Positions 6,157 to 7,230 of a DNA stretch of 7,230 nt are shown here, piece by piece. Position 1 is the stretch's first letter; every line of letters begins with the position of its first letter. Both the position numbers and the translations under genes were made by a program. This stretch comes from Halanaerobiales bacterium. Lineage in GTDB: Bacteria > Bacillota > Halanaerobiia > Halanaerobiales > JADQBU01. The stretch covers positions 1-7,230 of the forward strand of contig JADQBU010000272.1 in NCBI GenBank assembly GCA_016278435.1, in the 5' to 3' direction. The notes below the pieces were generated by a model. The model was given only the letters and a program-made list of their open reading frames with translations, ran no database searches and was not told where the DNA came from.

Positions 6157-6164
6157 TGATCTAA

Positions 6165-7214
6165 TTGAAACTGTATCCTCTTAAATTTGAACCTATATAT
6201 AAGAAAAAAATCTGGGGAGGAAATAGGCTTGCAGATGTTTTTTCCCGTGATCTATCTGAAAATAACATAGGAGAGAGCTGGGAAGTTTCAACAAATTCAG
6301 GTGGAGTAAACAAAGTTAAAAATGGCCCTTTAGCCGGTATAAATCTATTTGATTTATTTAAGAAATATCCTGAACAAATTACCGGAAAGAATATAGAAGA
6401 GTTTCCACTCTTGATTAAGTTTCTGGATGCCAATCAAAATCTATCTGTCCAGGTTCATCCTGATGACCAGTATGCCCGGGCCAACGATGAGGGATATGGT
6501 AAAACAGAGATGTGGTATATACTTGAAGCTGAACCTGACGCAGAACTTATTCTGGGATTAAAACCATGTACCACCAGAGATATTCTGGAATCAGCACTGG
6601 AGTCACAAAAACTTGAACCCCTTTTAAACAGGATAAAAGTTAGAAAAGGGGATGTCTTTTATATTCCCGCCGGTATGGTCCATTCTATCGGTAAGGGGAT
6701 CCTGCTGGCAGAAATCCAGCAAAATTCAGATACAACATACCGGCTTTATGACTGGAACCGTACAGATAAGGAAGGAAATCCCCGTCCCTTGCATATTAAC
6801 GAGGCTTTGGAAATTATAAACTATAACCGACAATACTCAAGTAGAGAAAATAAACTTACTTACAGGAATAAAAAATATAAGAAAAGTTTTCTCGTTGCTT
6901 CACCCCATTTTATTACAGAAAAAGTTCAGGTAAATGATTCCTATTCTCTGAACCCTGAAAACGAAAAACATTTTTACATTTTGATAACTTTAAAAGGAAG
7001 TGGAACCTTATCTTTTAAAAATGAAAATTTAAAGATACAGGCAGGTGAAACTATTCTTTTGCCAGCATCTTTAAGTGTGGTGCAACTGGAAGGCGATATG
7101 AAAATATTGATTTCATATATTGAGGACAGTAAAAGTCATTTAGTTTCTCAGATGATGAAACTCGGATTCAATAGATCTGAAATCAACTCTATACCCGGAA
7201 TGGAGAGTTGGTGA
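6165..7214 (+). CDS. manA: Mannose-6-phosphate isomerase, class I
   Basis: This cytoplasmic zinc enzyme interconverts mannose-6-phosphate and fructose-6-phosphate, linking mannose use and GDP-mannose supply to glycolysis. The cupin-type class I signature is clear in 349 residues: KIWGG (15-19), GESWEVS (36-42), PLLIKFLDANQNLSVQVHPDD (LLIKFLDA at 82-89, QVHPDD 96-101), KTEMWYIL (113-120), PAGMVHSIGKG (168-178) and YRLYDWNR (192-199). The expected zinc ligands are Q96, H98, E115 and H173, and R193 matches the active-site arginine. It resembles the Bacillus-type enzymes (about 315 residues) but is longer, with a C-terminal tail (about 322-349) beyond the second cupin region. It starts at TTG with a strong AGGAG 8 nt upstream. 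It is divergent from the CDF-glgP operon. Only 16 nt follow the stop, so neither a terminator nor a downstream partner can be judged. Confidence 0.95.
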   Translation: MKLYPLKFEPIYKKKIWGGNRLADVFSRDLSENNIGESWEVSTNSGGVNKVKNGPLAGINLFDLFKKYPEQITGKNIEEFPLLIKFLDANQNLSVQVHPDDQYARANDEGYGKTEMWYILEAEPDAELILGLKPCTTRDILESALESQKLEPLLNRIKVRKGDVFYIPAGMVHSIGKGILLAEIQQNSDTTYRLYDWNRTDKEGNPRPLHINEALEIINYNRQYSSRENKLTYRNKKYKKSFLVASPHFITEKVQVNDSYSLNPENEKHFYILITLKGSGTLSFKNENLKIQAGETILLPASLSVVQLEGDMKILISYIEDSKSHLVSQMMKLGFNRSEINSIPGMESW

Positions 7215-7230
7215 ATTTTGGTTATTATTT

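Larger units (their letters stand above)
5761..6164. other. 404-bp divergent intergenic region between the CDF operon and manA
   Basis: This gene-free stretch should hold the promoters of both divergent units. It contains a candidate minus-strand -10 box (5947-5952), an AT-rich core, a 21-bp tandem repeat (6034-6075) and the manA ribosome-binding site. The minus-strand leader of the CDF gene would be about 180 nt long. Just before the ribosome-binding site it could form a weak hairpin (about 5776-5799). I did not recognise a known metal riboswitch in it. No RNA gene or convincing small coding sequence was seen. Confidence 0.6.

Noticed and set aside
6161..6433. 90-codon minus-strand open frame inside manA
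   Set aside because: It overlaps the conserved N-terminus of ManA in antisense and has no independent support.

Overview
The window is AT-rich, gene-dense DNA from what looks like a low-GC, Gram-positive-type (Firmicutes/Bacillota) anaerobe. The evidence is strong AGGAGG-type ribosome-binding sites, TTG starts, T-rich intrinsic terminators, a Bacillus-type class I mannose-6-phosphate isomerase and PspC/LiaF-like membrane proteins. A gas-vesicle GvpL/GvpF-family protein beside a short GlgP would fit a halophilic fermenter such as a member of the Halanaerobiales. That placement is inference; nothing in the sequence proves it.

Layout: six genes read leftward (minus strand) and one reads rightward. 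From right to left on the minus strand, the first unit is a four-gene operon: a cation diffusion facilitator (5760-4861), a short-form alpha-glucan phosphorylase GlgP (4842-3226), a PspC-domain protein (3233-2727) and a LiaF-like membrane protein with a toast-rack-type beta domain (2749-1799). The genes are 18 nt apart or overlap, and the unit ends in a good intrinsic terminator (about 1725-1766). Next is a secreted CAP/SCP (YkwD-like) protein with its own extended -10 promoter and its own terminator (hairpin 882-917). Last is a lone GvpL/GvpF-family gene (802-92) that runs toward the left edge. On the plus strand, manA (6165-7214) is divergent from the operon. The 404-bp region between them holds a 21-bp perfect tandem repeat and a candidate minus-strand -10 box.

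How the genes fit together: GlgP (glucose-1-phosphate from glucans) and ManA (mannose-6-P to fructose-6-P) are both central carbohydrate enzymes, arranged divergently. The CDF transporter, PspC and LiaF-like proteins are envelope or homeostasis proteins, so the operon mixes storage-glucan breakdown with membrane-stress-type functions. The CAP protein is exported.

I see no mobile element, CRISPR array, tRNA or rRNA, and no clear new multi-gene system. The points most worth a second look are the apparent non-canonical (ATA) start of the CAP gene, the isolated GvpL/F gene, the 21-bp repeats ahead of manA, and the repeated RFWP-type membrane module in the two neighbouring PspC/LiaF-like genes.
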